In this document: one piece after another, positions 21,788 to 31,905 of the stretch
How the letters are laid out: the number at the start of each line of letters is the position of its first letter
Numbering within the stretch: the first letter of the stretch is position 1
From: Cephalotus follicularis
Taxonomy: Eukaryota > Streptophyta > Magnoliopsida > Oxalidales > Cephalotaceae
Length of the DNA stretch: 64,000 nucleotides
Direction of reading: 5' to 3'
Assembly: GCA_001972305.1 (NCBI GenBank)
Contig: BDDD01000088.1
Span: 26,147 to 90,146, forward strand
Program-made: the position numbers and the translations under genes
Notes under the pieces: model-generated
Databases searched by the model: none
The model's input: only the letters and a program-made list of their open reading frames with translations
Told to the model about the DNA's origin: nothing

Positions 21788-24700
21788 TGTTTAACATAAA
21801 AATGTGTTTTTTTTAATGATTTATTTGTGGTATTTTTACGCTTGTAATAGACTACTTTGGTTGTGTTATGTTGATTTTCAGGTTCAAAGCCAAAAAGATC
21901 AAAGTGTATGAAGAATGAGCTAAATTGTGAAAAATCTGCAGAAAACAGAGTTAAGCGTTGATGCCTAGACTTTAAGTGTCAATGCCTAACCCCAAAGCCC
22001 TGGCGGGTACACTATAAGAGTCGACGCTTCGCACTTGAGGATGAACAAATCTGCAGAATTATGATTTTTGTCAACACCAATCTAATTGGTGTCAACGTGC
22101 TAGGAATTCAACATTAAGACGTTAACGCCAAAAGTGCACAATTCGGACAGTAGCTTTACGCGTTAACACGCAAAGAGAAGTTGCCAACGCCATCCTGCTA
22201 CACAATGTAGGCATCGACGCCTTACTTAAGTGTTGACGCTTAACACTCAAAGTATGCCCCATAATGCATGATACAGGTTGAGCGCCTTCAACATTCAAAG
22301 CGTCAACGCAAACTCGAAGTGTCGACGCCCAAGATTTAAGCGTCAATGCTTACGACAGTAGATAGCAAAATTGGAAAGTTTTTAGCTTGTAATTATTTCC
22401 TTAAACAATTTTTAGTAGGTTAAACTTTTTCCTTTTCTTGTTGCACGGGATTTTATGTTTAAATAGATTAAGCTATGTCACAAAAATGTGTGAACAAAGT
22501 TAGTGACAAGCTTTGTAGCCACTTTTATTTATCAATTTCAGTTTTTGTTTGCAATGTTTTTAACAGGACCTGTTTCCAAAACACCGGGGGAAACACGAGC
22601 TCTGCCGGGGATGGCACACCTGCCAATAACCCTCCAAACCAAACCGCCCAACAAAAGCTCTGAGCAAAGGCTCCAGGCGTCTAAACACAAAAGCCCGACC
22701 AGAAACGCCAAGGCAGAGGACCATGCGTTTCCACGCAATGTCCAAAGAAGGACTGAGGACTCAAAGGAAACTACTGGGAGACCAAGACTCACCAATTCAC
22801 TTAAGCCCGAGGAACCCCACATGCTCCCCGCACGTGCTCAGCCAAACATCCAGGTCTACCAAAAGCCAGAGGAGCCAAACGCTACAACTCTTCACCTTGG
22901 CAACAAACTCCAAAGCACATGGGCCTCAACACGAACTAGACGTCCGCGGATGCCCGAGGAGCCAAATGCCTGAGGACACCAGAATGTCCTGGGACACACC
23001 AACGCCAGAGGACGCACCAAGTCCAAGTACTCCTCAAGTCCGAGGACAACCACCAAATATCCGAGGACTTCCCAAGGTCCAGGGATACCAACCGACATAA
23101 GTCTGAGGACACCAAGTCCGAGGACTTGCACCAAGGTTCCAGGCATACCTCACGTTAGAGGACTGCCAACCAACCTAGTGGTCTGGATTCTATTTCCTAG
23201 GACCAAGGACATGCTCAGCAATGACTGTGATGGTCTGACTTCCATCCGAGGAAACCTGTCGTGTACCTAGGTCAAATCTAAGGTCAACAGAGCCCAACCT
23301 ATACCTCGTACACACATAAATATCCACAACTCACCTCTTGAGCTCGACACTAAGGTCTAAACAACCTAAAAATATTGCACAACAATATCCTCCATAGGTT
23401 CATATATGATTGTTTTACAAGGATTACAACCCAAAAATAAAACCCAAAATTATGCCCAATATGCATGAAGGGAACTAGCTGAGAAGGCCAGGGGAAGGGC
23501 TAACTCCTCTGTCTACCTCACAACAAGGTCCTTAATGTGGTCAGACGTGGGGAAGACTTCACATGCTTTCTCAACTGCAAAAACAACAACCTGGGAAGGG
23601 ATTAGTCCAAAGACTAGTGAGAGGGGAAAGAAAGCATTCCTCAGCACCATGGGAGAACAAAGCCCTGAACAACAACGACTATGCCCCAGCTGGGCTCACA
23701 AATCCAGCACGGCTCATCACCTGAACATACTCAACAAGAATCAAAGACTATTGAAGTATATTTTAAGCAAAAGATAATAAAATCAATAATGCTGTGAACA
23801 ATAAGGAGAGAAAGTAAAGCAACTGTCCAGACCAAATATCCTGAGCACCCAAATAAAGGATCTAGACTCCAAGGATCAAATTGATCAGAGGAACATTGGT
23901 ACCTGTCACCTTACCCAAACCACCTCAGCCTTTCACCTCGCCCATAATCCATACATACATCTGCTGGCACCGGATTCCACGGCAGCAATATCTCAACAGT
24001 ACCTGACCGGAGAATAAGATCATAGGCTTGCAGGGAGTACACCACCTGCCATGTATCGATATAGAGAGCCACAAGTCTTGACCTTCCACTAGAGGTGCCG
24101 ACTGATCAGTGTCGAACCCAGTCCCTGGGAGGCAAGTAGATCACGAACATCAACTGAGGGGCTAGTGAATCACCACAAGGCACCACCCTCGTTGGCAATC
24201 GTGTATGAGAACTTCGACGGGAAGGTCAGCGAATCACCGCAAGGACCATCTCTCATCGGGAATCTCTTAGAATCATACCATCAGTCACCACGGTCCCTAG
24301 TATCTAGTGTCCATACTCAACAACACATGGTATCAAGGAAAATTTATGACATATATAAATAGGATGAACAAGGGGAAATATCACCCAAAACCTCAAGCTC
24401 ACCAGCTCGGAAATCAATATCAACTGAAAAGAATATGTCATAAAGGGAAGAAACGACTCCCAGAACAAAGACACCATGGGAGGAATAGCATAAAAGCAGA
24501 GGACACACATACAGCTTAAGACTCTCAACTGTTTCAAGAATAAAGAAAGGAATGTCCCATTCACCACTTATCCGCTCCTCCGCACCTCTTCCTATAGCTC
24601 AGGATCAACGTTCAGCTCCTCAGCTACAAGAACAAAGAACATAGACTTAGCACAGTTTGTAACAAAAACAGAGGAAAAACATGCATATAGTCTACATGCA

Positions 24701-26040
24701 TGATCGCCTCCTCAGATAGTCACCCAGACCATCCACCACACTCAACATTCCACCATGGAGCACCACGATCACCATCGCCATCCCTGTCTTCACCGTAACC
24801 GGGAGGTTGGCATGCACATGCCAAACGAACAGAGGAAAGAAGACGAAGAAAGGAAGAGCTCACCTCTACGAACGCACGGATCTTGTTCTTCAAGCAACAC
24901 GTCTTCGCCAAAGGAAAACTTCATAAGGAAGAAGGAGAAAGAAGAAAGCACAGAAAACTTAGGCACTTCTTTCAACTACTTACTTCTGGCACTAACAACT
25001 ACTACAACGGCTCCTTACCTGCTCAACTGCCTCAACTTGGGGGTTAGGCACCTGACAAGGCAGGACACTGCATCTCGTACACAAACCTGCCTTCAGCACC
25101 TGCACACACCCACGTCAATGCCAACGCGCCAAACGGAGGAAGCCAAAGCACAACACCAACACTTAAGCCCAAACCAAGCCAAAGTCCAACCTCTTCTTAA
25201 CCCAAAAGAAAAAAAAAACTTCTAAGGCCCAAAACACACCAAGTCCAATACTCAAATTGGACCTGGGTCGTTACAGTTTTCTAGCTAACTTCTCAAGGTT
25301 TTTAGGGTAAGAACAAAGCCTAGATTGTATTGTTTCAATTCCATAAATAAAAATCCTTGAAGTTTTGATTTGTTCTTCAATTTTATACTTTCGCACACAC
25401 TTTGTTTGTCTACTTAAAATCCACAAACATTTTGTCGGTGAATAAGAACGTTGGCGAATAATTGGTTTTCAACACGATCAATGGAGTCTACTCATACAGT
25501 TTGTCACGCCGAACACACTCTGTATAGACCTAGCATGTCTAATCATACGATTTGCCACCGATTCCGTACTCCGTATAGACCTAGCATGACTACTCATATG
25601 ATTTGTCATCACAGTCACACTCCTTATCGACCTAGCTGCCATTGGTTATCAAGGTTTAATCGTTCAAGTAAGTGAATTGCTCAATATATTCTATGGTGAG
25701 TTTCTATACCCTAAAACCGCTTTTCACTTATATATTTCGTTTAGTTTATTCCCTGTTTTGATAGTTTAGTAATTTGCATGCTTTAAATCCTGTTAATTTC
25801 AATTCAGTAGCTATTCACGTCGACGCCTTGACAAAGCGTCGACGTCTATCTCCTATGTTTTATTTAATTAGTTTATTTTGCATATTTAGGAGTAGTTTTT
25901 GACAGTAAACCTCGATTTTGAATGCTATGCCTAGGTTGAATAGATTAAAATTAATTTAACTTGATTTCCTAGTGTTAGACCCGTTACTACACAACTGTGC
26001 ACTTGCGGTATAAATTTAAAACATTCTGAACATGTGAACA
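21788..26040 (+). repeat. 3' LTR of the Athila-like element, interrupted
   Basis: Own sequence is 21788-22560 and 25281-26040; the middle is a nested solo LTR (22561-25275). It matches the 5' LTR closely, including the TCGA-word array (21950-22350). Relative to the 5' LTR a segment around 22120 is shortened and some words differ, so the array changes faster than its surroundings. It ends CATGTGAACA at 26040, followed by CTAAG. Confidence 0.9.
22561..25275 (-). repeat. Solo LTR nested in the Athila-like 3' LTR, with two putative introns
   Basis: Starts TAACAGGACC (TG changed to TA) and ends GGTCGTTACA, flanked by GTTTT (22556-22560, 25276-25280). It is a diverged relative of the 1771 and 42910 LTRs. 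Read on the minus strand it shows donor GTGAGC (24858-24863), acceptor TTCTTGTAG ending at 24624, a 59-bp middle exon (24565-24623), donor GTGAAT (24559-24564) followed by GGGACATTCC, and acceptor GTTTTTGCAG ending at 23575. Putative introns are 24624-24863 (240 bp) and 23575-24564 (990 bp). Words of the type CCGAGGAC are scattered at 22700-23160. Confidence 0.85.
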
Positions 26041-26234
26041 CTAAGCTAGAGTCCTAGATTAGGAGGATGGAGAGTGAGATGGAGGGTATGCAGACTAAGG
26101 TGACATAGTTGATGCGGCGATATCAGAGGATGGAGGATATGTTTCAAGATACGTGTCGTACGAATTCTACTCGTACTCCATCTCTGCCACCGCCAGACCA
26201 GCGACGACAAAATATTTGTATTTTTGAACGTTAA

Positions 26235-26459
26235 ACTTTGTAGCTAGCGTTGTATTTAAGTACTGAATGTTAAACTTTGAATGCTATTCGTACTCTTAGA
26301 ACATTAAACTTTGAACGTTTTATTAAAATACTAAATTTGTTATATTAGATTGCATTGCATACTGTCTTTGTTTTTTTATTTGAATGCATGGACGTTTATT
26401 TGATTATTTGGTTGATTGATTTCTGAGTTTTTTTATTAAAATTGTATAACACGGGTGAA
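26235..26459. other. CACTA 3' region after ORF2
   Basis: AT-rich 3' flank of the transposase-like ORF. GAACGTTAAACTTTG / GAATGTTAAACTTTG words recur three to four times at 26225-26315. No gene seen. Confidence 0.5.
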
Positions 26460-26806
26460 ATTGAAAAATTAAAAATAATTTTTTTTATCAAAAATTAGTT
26501 TGGGACGAATTTTTTCGTCACAAACTGAAATTTGTGACATATTTTTTTTCAGGGAATTTACTTAGTGACGGACTAGTTCCATCACTAAATGAATCGGTGA
26601 TGAACTTTTGTCTGTCGCTGAGAAATTCAGTGACAGACTACTAAGTTAATCAGTTACGAACTGAAGTTTGTCACTGATTTGTGACGTACTCATAAGTTCG
26701 TCATAAACCCCTTTGTGACACTAATTTCTGTGATAGACCAATTTCGTCACAAACCTAAGTTTGTGACGGAATTAGTCCATCACAAATCATCCTATTTCCA
26801 GTAGTG
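26460..26806. repeat. CACTA subterminal repeats and right terminal inverted repeat
   Basis: About ten direct and inverted copies of GTGACGGA / TTTGTGACGAA / TCAGTGACAGAC-like words occupy the last 340 bp. The terminus CCAGTAGTG ends at 26806 (minus strand CACTACTGG). In CACTA elements such subterminal motifs are binding sites for the element-encoded DNA-binding protein. Confidence 0.75.
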
Positions 26807-26809
26807 AGG

Positions 26810-27470
26810 GGAGAGGAGGCCCAACCCCAAAAGAGAGCCTTCATCCTCGAGGGCTTCCAACTCCACTACCTCAAACACCCAAATATGACCTATGTCTTGC
26901 TTCTTGTGCAACAGACCTCATAGGGTTGAAGAATTCCTGCACAAAGCAACCTTGAATGCCTTACAAGCTTCAACTAGGGAAACAACATAAGAGCAAGAAA
27001 GAGGGTGGGAGCACTGAGATTTCTTAATGCACTCAATTGACACTAGAGGAGAACAAGAAGTGTCGCGAAGGTGGCCTTATGTATGTTGACATTTAAATCA
27101 ATGGGAAGACCTCCCCAGCCATGGTAGATATAAGGGCAACTCATAACTTTGTGGACGTGAAAGAGACACGGAGGATGGGCATGTGTCTCACAAAAGACAC
27201 AAGGTAGTTGAAGGTAGTAAACTAAAAACCCTTAGCTACAAAAGGGCTCATGAAGGATGTATCATTGAAGTTAGGTCCTTGGGGTTGACGAGTTAACTTC
27301 CTATTGAATCAATGGTTGATTTTGACATGGTTTTGGGACTTGAGTTTCTTGCCCAAGCTAAGGCCATTCCTATCCCTGTTGCTAATTGCTTGTTGATAAT
27401 GGGAGACCATCGTGTATTGTACCAGCATCAACTTAACCATTACAAAAGAAGAAGTTGCTTTTAGTAATCC
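26810..27470 (+). pseudogene. Gag C-terminus and protease of the chromovirus remnant
   Basis: A gag zinc knuckle reads CFLCNRPHRVEEF (usual C-x2-C-x3-G-H-x4-C, with the last Cys lost), followed by LNALQAS. The protease active site is recognisable as MVDIRATHNFV (27121-27155; usual D-S-G-A-T-H-N-F, with G changed to R). It continues through ETRRMGM and DFDMVLGLEFLAQAKA. Stops break it throughout. Gag would bind RNA and protease would cut the polyprotein. Confidence 0.65.
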
Positions 27471-27639
27471 AATTCAATAAGTGAGTCAAGCAAAGTGACC
27501 CTACTTCTGTTGCTATGCTAATAGTGCCAGAAGATGTGGAGCAAAAGCCTATTCCTTTTGTCATACAACATCTTCTAATCTCTTACCAAGACATCATGCT
27601 CGAGATGCTACCCTAGTCCTTACCACTACAAAGGAGTAT

Positions 27640-28680
27640 AGATCGTAAGATTGAAGGCTCCTTACCAAATGGCACCGTCCGAACTAACAGAATTGCGTAA
27701 GCAACTAAATAAACTCCTAGAGGTGGGTTTTATAAGGCCCTCTAAAGCTCCTTTGGAGTACTTGTTATAGGGAATTCAAGTTTTCGCTCATGCCTTTTGG
27801 ACTTACTAATGCTCTCACAACCTTCTACACCCTGATGAATCAGGTCTTTCACGATTATCTTGAAAAGTTTATGGTGGTCTACCTCAACGATATTTTGGTT
27901 TATAGTTCGGCATTAGAGGAACATGTTGAACATTTGCGTCAAGTATTTGATAGATTGAAGGAGAATTAGTTATATGTGAAGAAAGAGAAGTACGCCGTTA
28001 CTCAAGGGTGAATTCATTTCTTAGGGAATGTCATCGAGCAAGGGCATATCTGTATGGATTTGAAGAAGCTGCAAGCAATCTAAGACTAGAGAGTTCCAAA
28101 AATGTAAGTGAACTACGATCCTTTTTGGGTTTGGCTAATTACTACCTCAAGGTCATGAAAGGGTACTCCAGATGAGTGACCCCTTTGACAGAATTATTGA
28201 AGAAGGGTTACAGATGGTAGTGGGCCAACAAGTGCCAAGAAGCTTTTGATGAGTCGAAGGAATCAGTGACAACGGGTTCAGTATTGGCCCTCCCGAATGT
28301 GGTACAACCATTTGAAGTGTAAATGAATGCCTCAGACTTTACTTTGAGTGGGGTTTTACAACAAAGAGGACACCATGTTGCCTATGAGAGCCGGAAGTTG
28401 AGCGAGGCAAAGCAAAGATACACAGCCCAAGAGAAGGAGCTACTGGTAGTAATTCATTGTCTCAAAACATGGTGACTCTATTTTCTTGTTTCAAAGTTCA
28501 TACTGAAAACTGATAACATTGTCACTAGCCACTTTCTCACTCGGCCAAAGTTGATGTCAAAACAAGCAAGGTAGCAAGAATTTCTAGCTGAATTTGATTT
28601 CAACTTTAAATACAAGGCATGACACAGAAACCTAGTAGTAGATGCCCTGAGTAGACAGATACATCTAACAACTTTGAAAG
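27640..28680 (+). pseudogene. Reverse transcriptase and RNase H of the chromovirus remnant
   Basis: The start reads [20 protein letters not shown], then [13 protein letters not shown]. It then jumps at about 27765 to EFKFSLMPFGLTNALTTFYT, so roughly 70 residues of fingers and palm, including the first catalytic Asp, are deleted. The polymerase site reads VVYLNDILVYS (27877-27909), with Asn in place of the first Asp of the usual Y/F-x-D-D. RNase H follows: FTLSGVLQQRGHHVAYESRK, AKQRYTAQEKELLVVIHCLK and VVDALSRQ. Several stops are present. Confidence 0.8.
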
Positions 28681-28719
28681 CTCTATCCCATTTTGTCTGC
28701 TAGCTAAGTAAATACAACT

Positions 28720-29640
28720 TTGCAGGAGAGAATTAAGGAGAACTTAGACACGGACTCGTAAACGCAAGCTATCATGAAGTTGGCGGAGCAGGGGAAGACG
28801 CGATAATTTTGGGTTGAGGGAAGTTTGTTGATGGCTAAAGGTCACGTTTATATGTGCCTAGGGTAGGAAATATGAGAAAGAGCCTTTTGCGAGAGTGTCA
28901 TGATATTGTGTGGGCCAGCCACCAAGGTTGGAATCGAACTTATACACTTTTGAAGCAAAGCTACTATTGGCCCCGAATGAAAAGTGATGTGATGGAGTAC
29001 ATCAGGACATGTCTAGTTTGTTAGTGGAACAAAGTAAAACGATAGAAAATAGCGGCATTACTTAAGCCCCTACCTGTGCCAACAAGGTCGTGGGAAAAGT
29101 ATTTCTCTTGATTTCATCACAGGACTTCCCAAAGTAGTGGATTATACAGGCATCTTAGTGGTGGTAGATCAGCTTTCTAAATATGCTAACTTCATCCCAA
29201 CGTCAAGATTTTGTTCAGAAGAAGAGACAACACACTTGTTTTTCAAGCATGCAGTTAAATATTAGGGAACACCTCATAGTATAGTGAGAGACAGGGATGT
29301 AAGATTCACACTGTCTTTCTGGTTTGAAGTTTTCAAGCTCTTTGGGTCACAGATGAATATCTCCTCCAGTTATCACCCACATACAGATGTCCAAATAGAG
29401 AGATTCAACATGCTTAGGAGTATTTGCGTCATTTTGTGAATGCTAACCAGAGTAATTGGGTCCAACTTCTTGATACTACCCAATTTTATTTAAATATCCA
29501 ACAAAGTTCTTCGAATATGAGTCCTTCGAGATTATTATGGGCATAAAATTGAGTATTCCCCACACCCTAGATGAAGCCCACAAAGATCCCAATCCATGAG
29601 CCGACAATTTCACAAAGGATTGGAATAAAAACACTGAGAT
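28720..29640 (+). pseudogene. Integrase of the chromovirus remnant
   Basis: The zinc-binding part reads HDIVWASHQGWNRTYTLLKQ, then YYWPRMKSDVMEYIRTCLVC. The catalytic core shows DFITGLPKVVDYTGILVVVD, LSKYANFIP and IVRDRDVRFTLSFW; SSYHPHTDVQIERFN carries the Glu region. All three acidic positions seem recognisable, but stops at about 28800, 29020 and 29265 and frameshifts break the frame. Confidence 0.75.
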
Positions 29641-29719
29641 TGCTCTTGCATACTTAGAAAAAGCAACGAAGAGAACGAAGAAGTGAGTAGATGCGAGAAG
29701 AACACCAAGACATTTTGGA

Positions 29720-30173
29720 GTGTGGCACTTGGTTCTAGTTAAACTGTTACAAGAACAACTTCAATTCTTGAGGAAGCAGGATAAGAGACTAATGAGAAAG
29801 TATGAAGGGCTTGTTGAGATCCCCACGAAGGTGGGGAAAGTTTCCTACAAGATCCAACTGCCCTCATGGACGAAGATACACCCAGTGGTCCATGTAAGTA
29901 ACTTGAAGTCCTATCATGTTGATTCAAAAGATCTAGCATGAAGCTAACAGATTAGGCCTATAGTCATTGTTAAGTAAAAGAGAAAGGAAGTGAAAGAAGT
30001 ACTTGTAGAAAGAGTGGTGAAGACATCCAAAGGTTCATGATAGTGGGATCAAGTGAAGTGGACGGGACTAGGAGCAGAGGAGACGACTTGCGAGAAAGCA
30101 CAAGACCTACAACCTTTAAAGCAGAAGATTGAAGAGTTTCAAGTAGTTGAGTCAATGAGCACGTCGATAGATT
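29720..30173 (+). pseudogene. Integrase C-terminus and chromodomain-like tail
   Basis: An open stretch (29720-29941) encodes DKRLMRKYEGLVEIPTKVGK then VSYKIQLPSWTKIHPVVHVS, the standard tail of plant chromovirus integrase. A degraded chromodomain follows: KEVKEVLVERVVKTSKG, then VKWTGLGAEETTCEKA (usual L-V-R-W-K-G-L-x-x-x-E-x-T-W-E). In the family this domain steers integration toward marked chromatin. It is broken by stops. Confidence 0.7.
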
Positions 30174-30186
30174 GAGTAGGGGAGAA

Positions 30187-30699
30187 TTTCACAGAGCAAG
30201 CTTGTCCGGGGTCCTTGTTTTGCCTATGGCTGCTTGCCCCGTGTGTGTGTGTACAATGGTAGCTAGTCGTAGGTCATAGTGGCACAATTGTAATTTTGTA
30301 TTTTATCATTATGTCAACTCAAGCACATGTTGGTGCCACTATGAATTTTTCATTTTAGTCTCTTTAGAAGGGGTGAGTCAGTTACCATATAGGGTGGAAT
30401 GGCTCACTGGCTATGTATGTGTGCCTATTTTGTAAGGCCTTCTGTGCTCATGGGTGGCCCTTGCCCATGTCCTGAGTGTAATCAAGTTGCCTTATCAATG
30501 ATATGAGTAGCCCTTTTGTATTGCGTCCTATATGTGTTATTGCCATGATGTTATCTCGTGTGCTTATTTTTTGACGCTATCGATTACCTCACGATGCATA
30601 TATTGACCATTGTCTTTATTTGTGCAGCATTGCTAGCTTAATTGTTCAACATGAGTGCCTTGGATGACTCTCTTGGGTGAGACCAAGCGGAGTGTCACA
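30187..30699 (+). repeat. Putative 3' LTR of the chromovirus remnant
   Basis: It starts right after the polypurine run GAGTAGGGGAGAA with TTTCACAGAGC (probably from TGTCACAG) and ends GGAGTGTCACA. Its 513 bp fit a short chromovirus LTR. There is no second copy in the window, so the ends are inferred. Confidence 0.5.
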
Positions 30700-31198
30700 C
30701 GGCTCAAAGCTAGAGAAAAGCTTGGGTTTTTGAGATATTCTCATAACATGTCTTGAAGTCCTATATCTTCTTTCACCAAAGGGCATCCACTATTCCTCAC
30801 TTCGAGATTGGGTTTTTGAGAGATACTCATAACATGTCTTGAAGTCCTTAGGATTAGTATTGAGATCCATCAAGTAATCTCCATAAGATATATATAGAGC
30901 TTGAGGACCTGGTAACACTCGAGCCAATCTTTAGAAGTACGCATACGCCCATTACTGAACTAGCCACAGAGGACCCATGACTTTCTCTTGGAAATCCTTC
31001 TCGAGGGTTTCATTTAAGCTTGTATAAACTTGACCAAGGAAGAAAGGAGAAAGTTTCAAAGGACCAAGGCCATGATTGAAGGAATATGTCATATTAAGAA
31101 AGGTTTTGTATACATGAGTAGATGAATTGCATACCAAGAATTTGCAAATGAAGAATAAGTAGAATGAAATTTCTTCATTTGGGTATACTCGAGGACTA
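30700..31198 (-). pseudogene. Plant mobile domain (PMD) protein fragment, C-terminal half
   Basis: Read on the minus strand from 31198: VYPNEEISFYLFFICKFLVC, then GLGPLKLSPFFLGQVYTSLN, MGPLWLVQ and WAYAYF. After a gap come NPKDFKTCYEYLSKTQSRSE, then WMPFGERRY. This follows the layout of the plant mobile domain (aminotransferase-like) family, which is found in MAIN-type proteins and often inside transposons. An 86-bp direct duplication (units from 30724 and 30810) repeats part of it, and stops interrupt it. The SIRE insertion at 31204 truncates its N-terminus; the chromovirus remnant flanks the other side. Function is unknown in this context. Confidence 0.5.
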
Positions 31199-31339
31199 GT
31201 TTTTGTTGACGTTTTAGTCACAATCCTAGTTTTGATGATAACATATTTGCATTTAACAAAGTTCACTTAATGTGCAAGATGTTAGAAAGATTCACAAAAG
31301 GCAAAAGACAGTTACGTCTTTAGTGCACAAAAGTTACAG

Positions 31340-31680
31340 GTCGATTTTGAATAAAGACATCGATCCTTGTATGTGAAGACATCGACGTCAAACAAAAGAC
31401 ATCGATCCCTTTCCTTTGACATCGATGTGTTTGAAGACTCAACTGCAAAATCCAGAAAAGACATCGATCCTTCAAGAAGACATCGATGCGATGCTCATAA
31501 CCTCAAATGCTTCGATACATTCCCAGAAAAGACATTGATGCCCATGAAAGACATCGACGTCTTTTCAAATTATTTGACCCGGGAATTAAGGAACGACTAG
31601 TTAACCCACTTGCAACGGCTTGTAACCTACAAAGACATCGACTCCTTTCAAAAGACATTGACGTCTTTATCTCAGCAGGC
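31340..31680. repeat. TCGA-word array in SIRE 5' LTR
   Basis: About a dozen words of the type AAAGACATCGAT and GACATCGACGTC alternate at 15-40 bp spacing. They end about 80 bp before the TATA box. The short ORFs read through this array are accidental. Confidence 0.88.
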
Positions 31681-31762
31681 ATAAAAATAGAGTTGCATCA
31701 ACACATCATTTTTATATCTTAAATCTCCATGATTTAAGCAACGGCTACAAGACTTTTTTGAC

Positions 31763-31770
31763 TATATAAA
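31763..31770 (+). promoter_or_regulatory. TATA box of the SIRE 5' LTR
   Basis: GACTATATAAAGGAAG is conserved in the 3' LTR (41416-41423) and, inverted, in the solo LTR (CTTTTATAGCC at about 44203-44213). Confidence 0.7.
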
Positions 31771-31905
31771 GGAAGATCCAAAACCTTCAGGATCGAGAGA
31801 CACAACATTCAAGAAACAAAGAATTCAAGCATTCTAGTAAATCTCATTCTACAAAGCTCAAGTGTTCTAAAGTGTACTAAAAAATCTTCATAGCTCTATC
31901 CTTTG

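Larger units (their letters stand above)
12881..26040 (+). mobile_element. Non-autonomous Athila-like element (gag-protease only)
   Basis: LTRs are 12881-14440 and 21788-26040 (the latter interrupted). They are flanked by the perfect target duplication CTAAG (12876-12880, 26041-26045). Inside are a tRNA-Asp-type primer site, an Athila-type gag and an aspartic protease. A repetitive acidic C-terminal region then stands where reverse transcriptase, RNase H and integrase should follow. Two polypurine-like motifs occur (18152-18195 and 21750-21783). It therefore resembles the class described in plants as terminal-repeat retrotransposons with only a gag domain, with protease added. It must have depended on enzymes from another Athila. 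Two solo LTRs later inserted into it. Confidence 0.88.
12040..26234 (+). pseudogene. CACTA ORF2 (transposase_24-like), split by a retrotransposon
   Basis: Exon-like pieces on the plus strand resemble the plant Ptta/En/Spm 'transposase 24' protein. Near 12090-12170 VRNWMARYRLYMDPCYKRGS occurs; near 12465-12535 LQTHTRK is followed by RTFVSPSSQQLHEFY (family signature T-H-T-R-K-D-x-x-F-V); near 12790-12880 comes KKNRVIGFGRRRPRRYSG. After removal of the 13-kb Athila-like insertion and one CTAAG copy, the frame continues MPREAK|LES then RRMESEMEGMQTK and ends at 26234, a coiled-coil C-terminus typical of the family. Stops lie near 12190, 12490, 26057 and 26107. Other parts look like introns. The protein would act with the catalytic CACTA transposase at the element ends. 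Identification rests on remembered family motifs. Confidence 0.55.
1..26806 (+). mobile_element. CACTA (En/Spm) DNA transposon, right-hand part, heavily interrupted
   Basis: The right terminus is visible at 26792-26806: read on the minus strand it begins CACTACTGGAAAT, a CACTA-type terminal inverted repeat. It is preceded by about 340 bp of subterminal repeats. Own sequence remains at about 45-247, 11609-12880 and 26046-26806; the rest is later insertions (Tat element 248-11603, Athila-like element 12881-26040). Removing the Athila-like element and one CTAAG copy joins a transposase-type reading frame at 12880/26046, which shows that the flanks were one gene. The left terminus lies outside the window. 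The element ends inside the gag region of the Ty3/gypsy remnant that starts at 26807, so it inserted there; the 3-bp target duplication on the right would be AGG (26807-26809). That the whole interval is one CACTA element is inference. Confidence 0.62.
26807..30699 (+). mobile_element. Chromodomain Ty3/gypsy remnant (chromovirus), 5' part missing
   Basis: A decayed plus-strand element with the tail of gag, protease, reverse transcriptase, RNase H, integrase, a chromodomain-like tail, a polypurine tract (30174-30186) and a putative 3' LTR (30187-30699). The 5' LTR and most of gag lie beyond the CACTA insertion. Nearly every domain has stops and frameshifts. A block is missing from reverse transcriptase and a catalytic residue is changed, so it is long dead and one of the oldest layers here. 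CGGCT after 30699 would be its right target duplication. Confidence 0.8.
31204..31905 (+). repeat. 5' LTR of the SIRE-type element, 3' end deleted
   Basis: Matches the 3' LTR from its start to CTCTATCCTTTG, then switches abruptly to gag coding sequence. The missing part corresponds to 41559-41960 of the 3' LTR. A block present in the 3' LTR (about 40853-40968) is also absent. A TATA box lies at 31763-31770. Confidence 0.88.

Noticed and set aside
22503..23100. Plus-strand ORFs of 125-156 codons across 22503-23100
   Set aside because: They cross the junction between the Athila-like LTR and the nested solo LTR and have repeat-derived composition.
24755..25225. 156-codon plus-strand ORF
   Set aside because: It lies antisense to the LTR sense strand, in the first-exon/U3 part of a solo LTR, with a Thr/His-rich low-complexity product and no domain.
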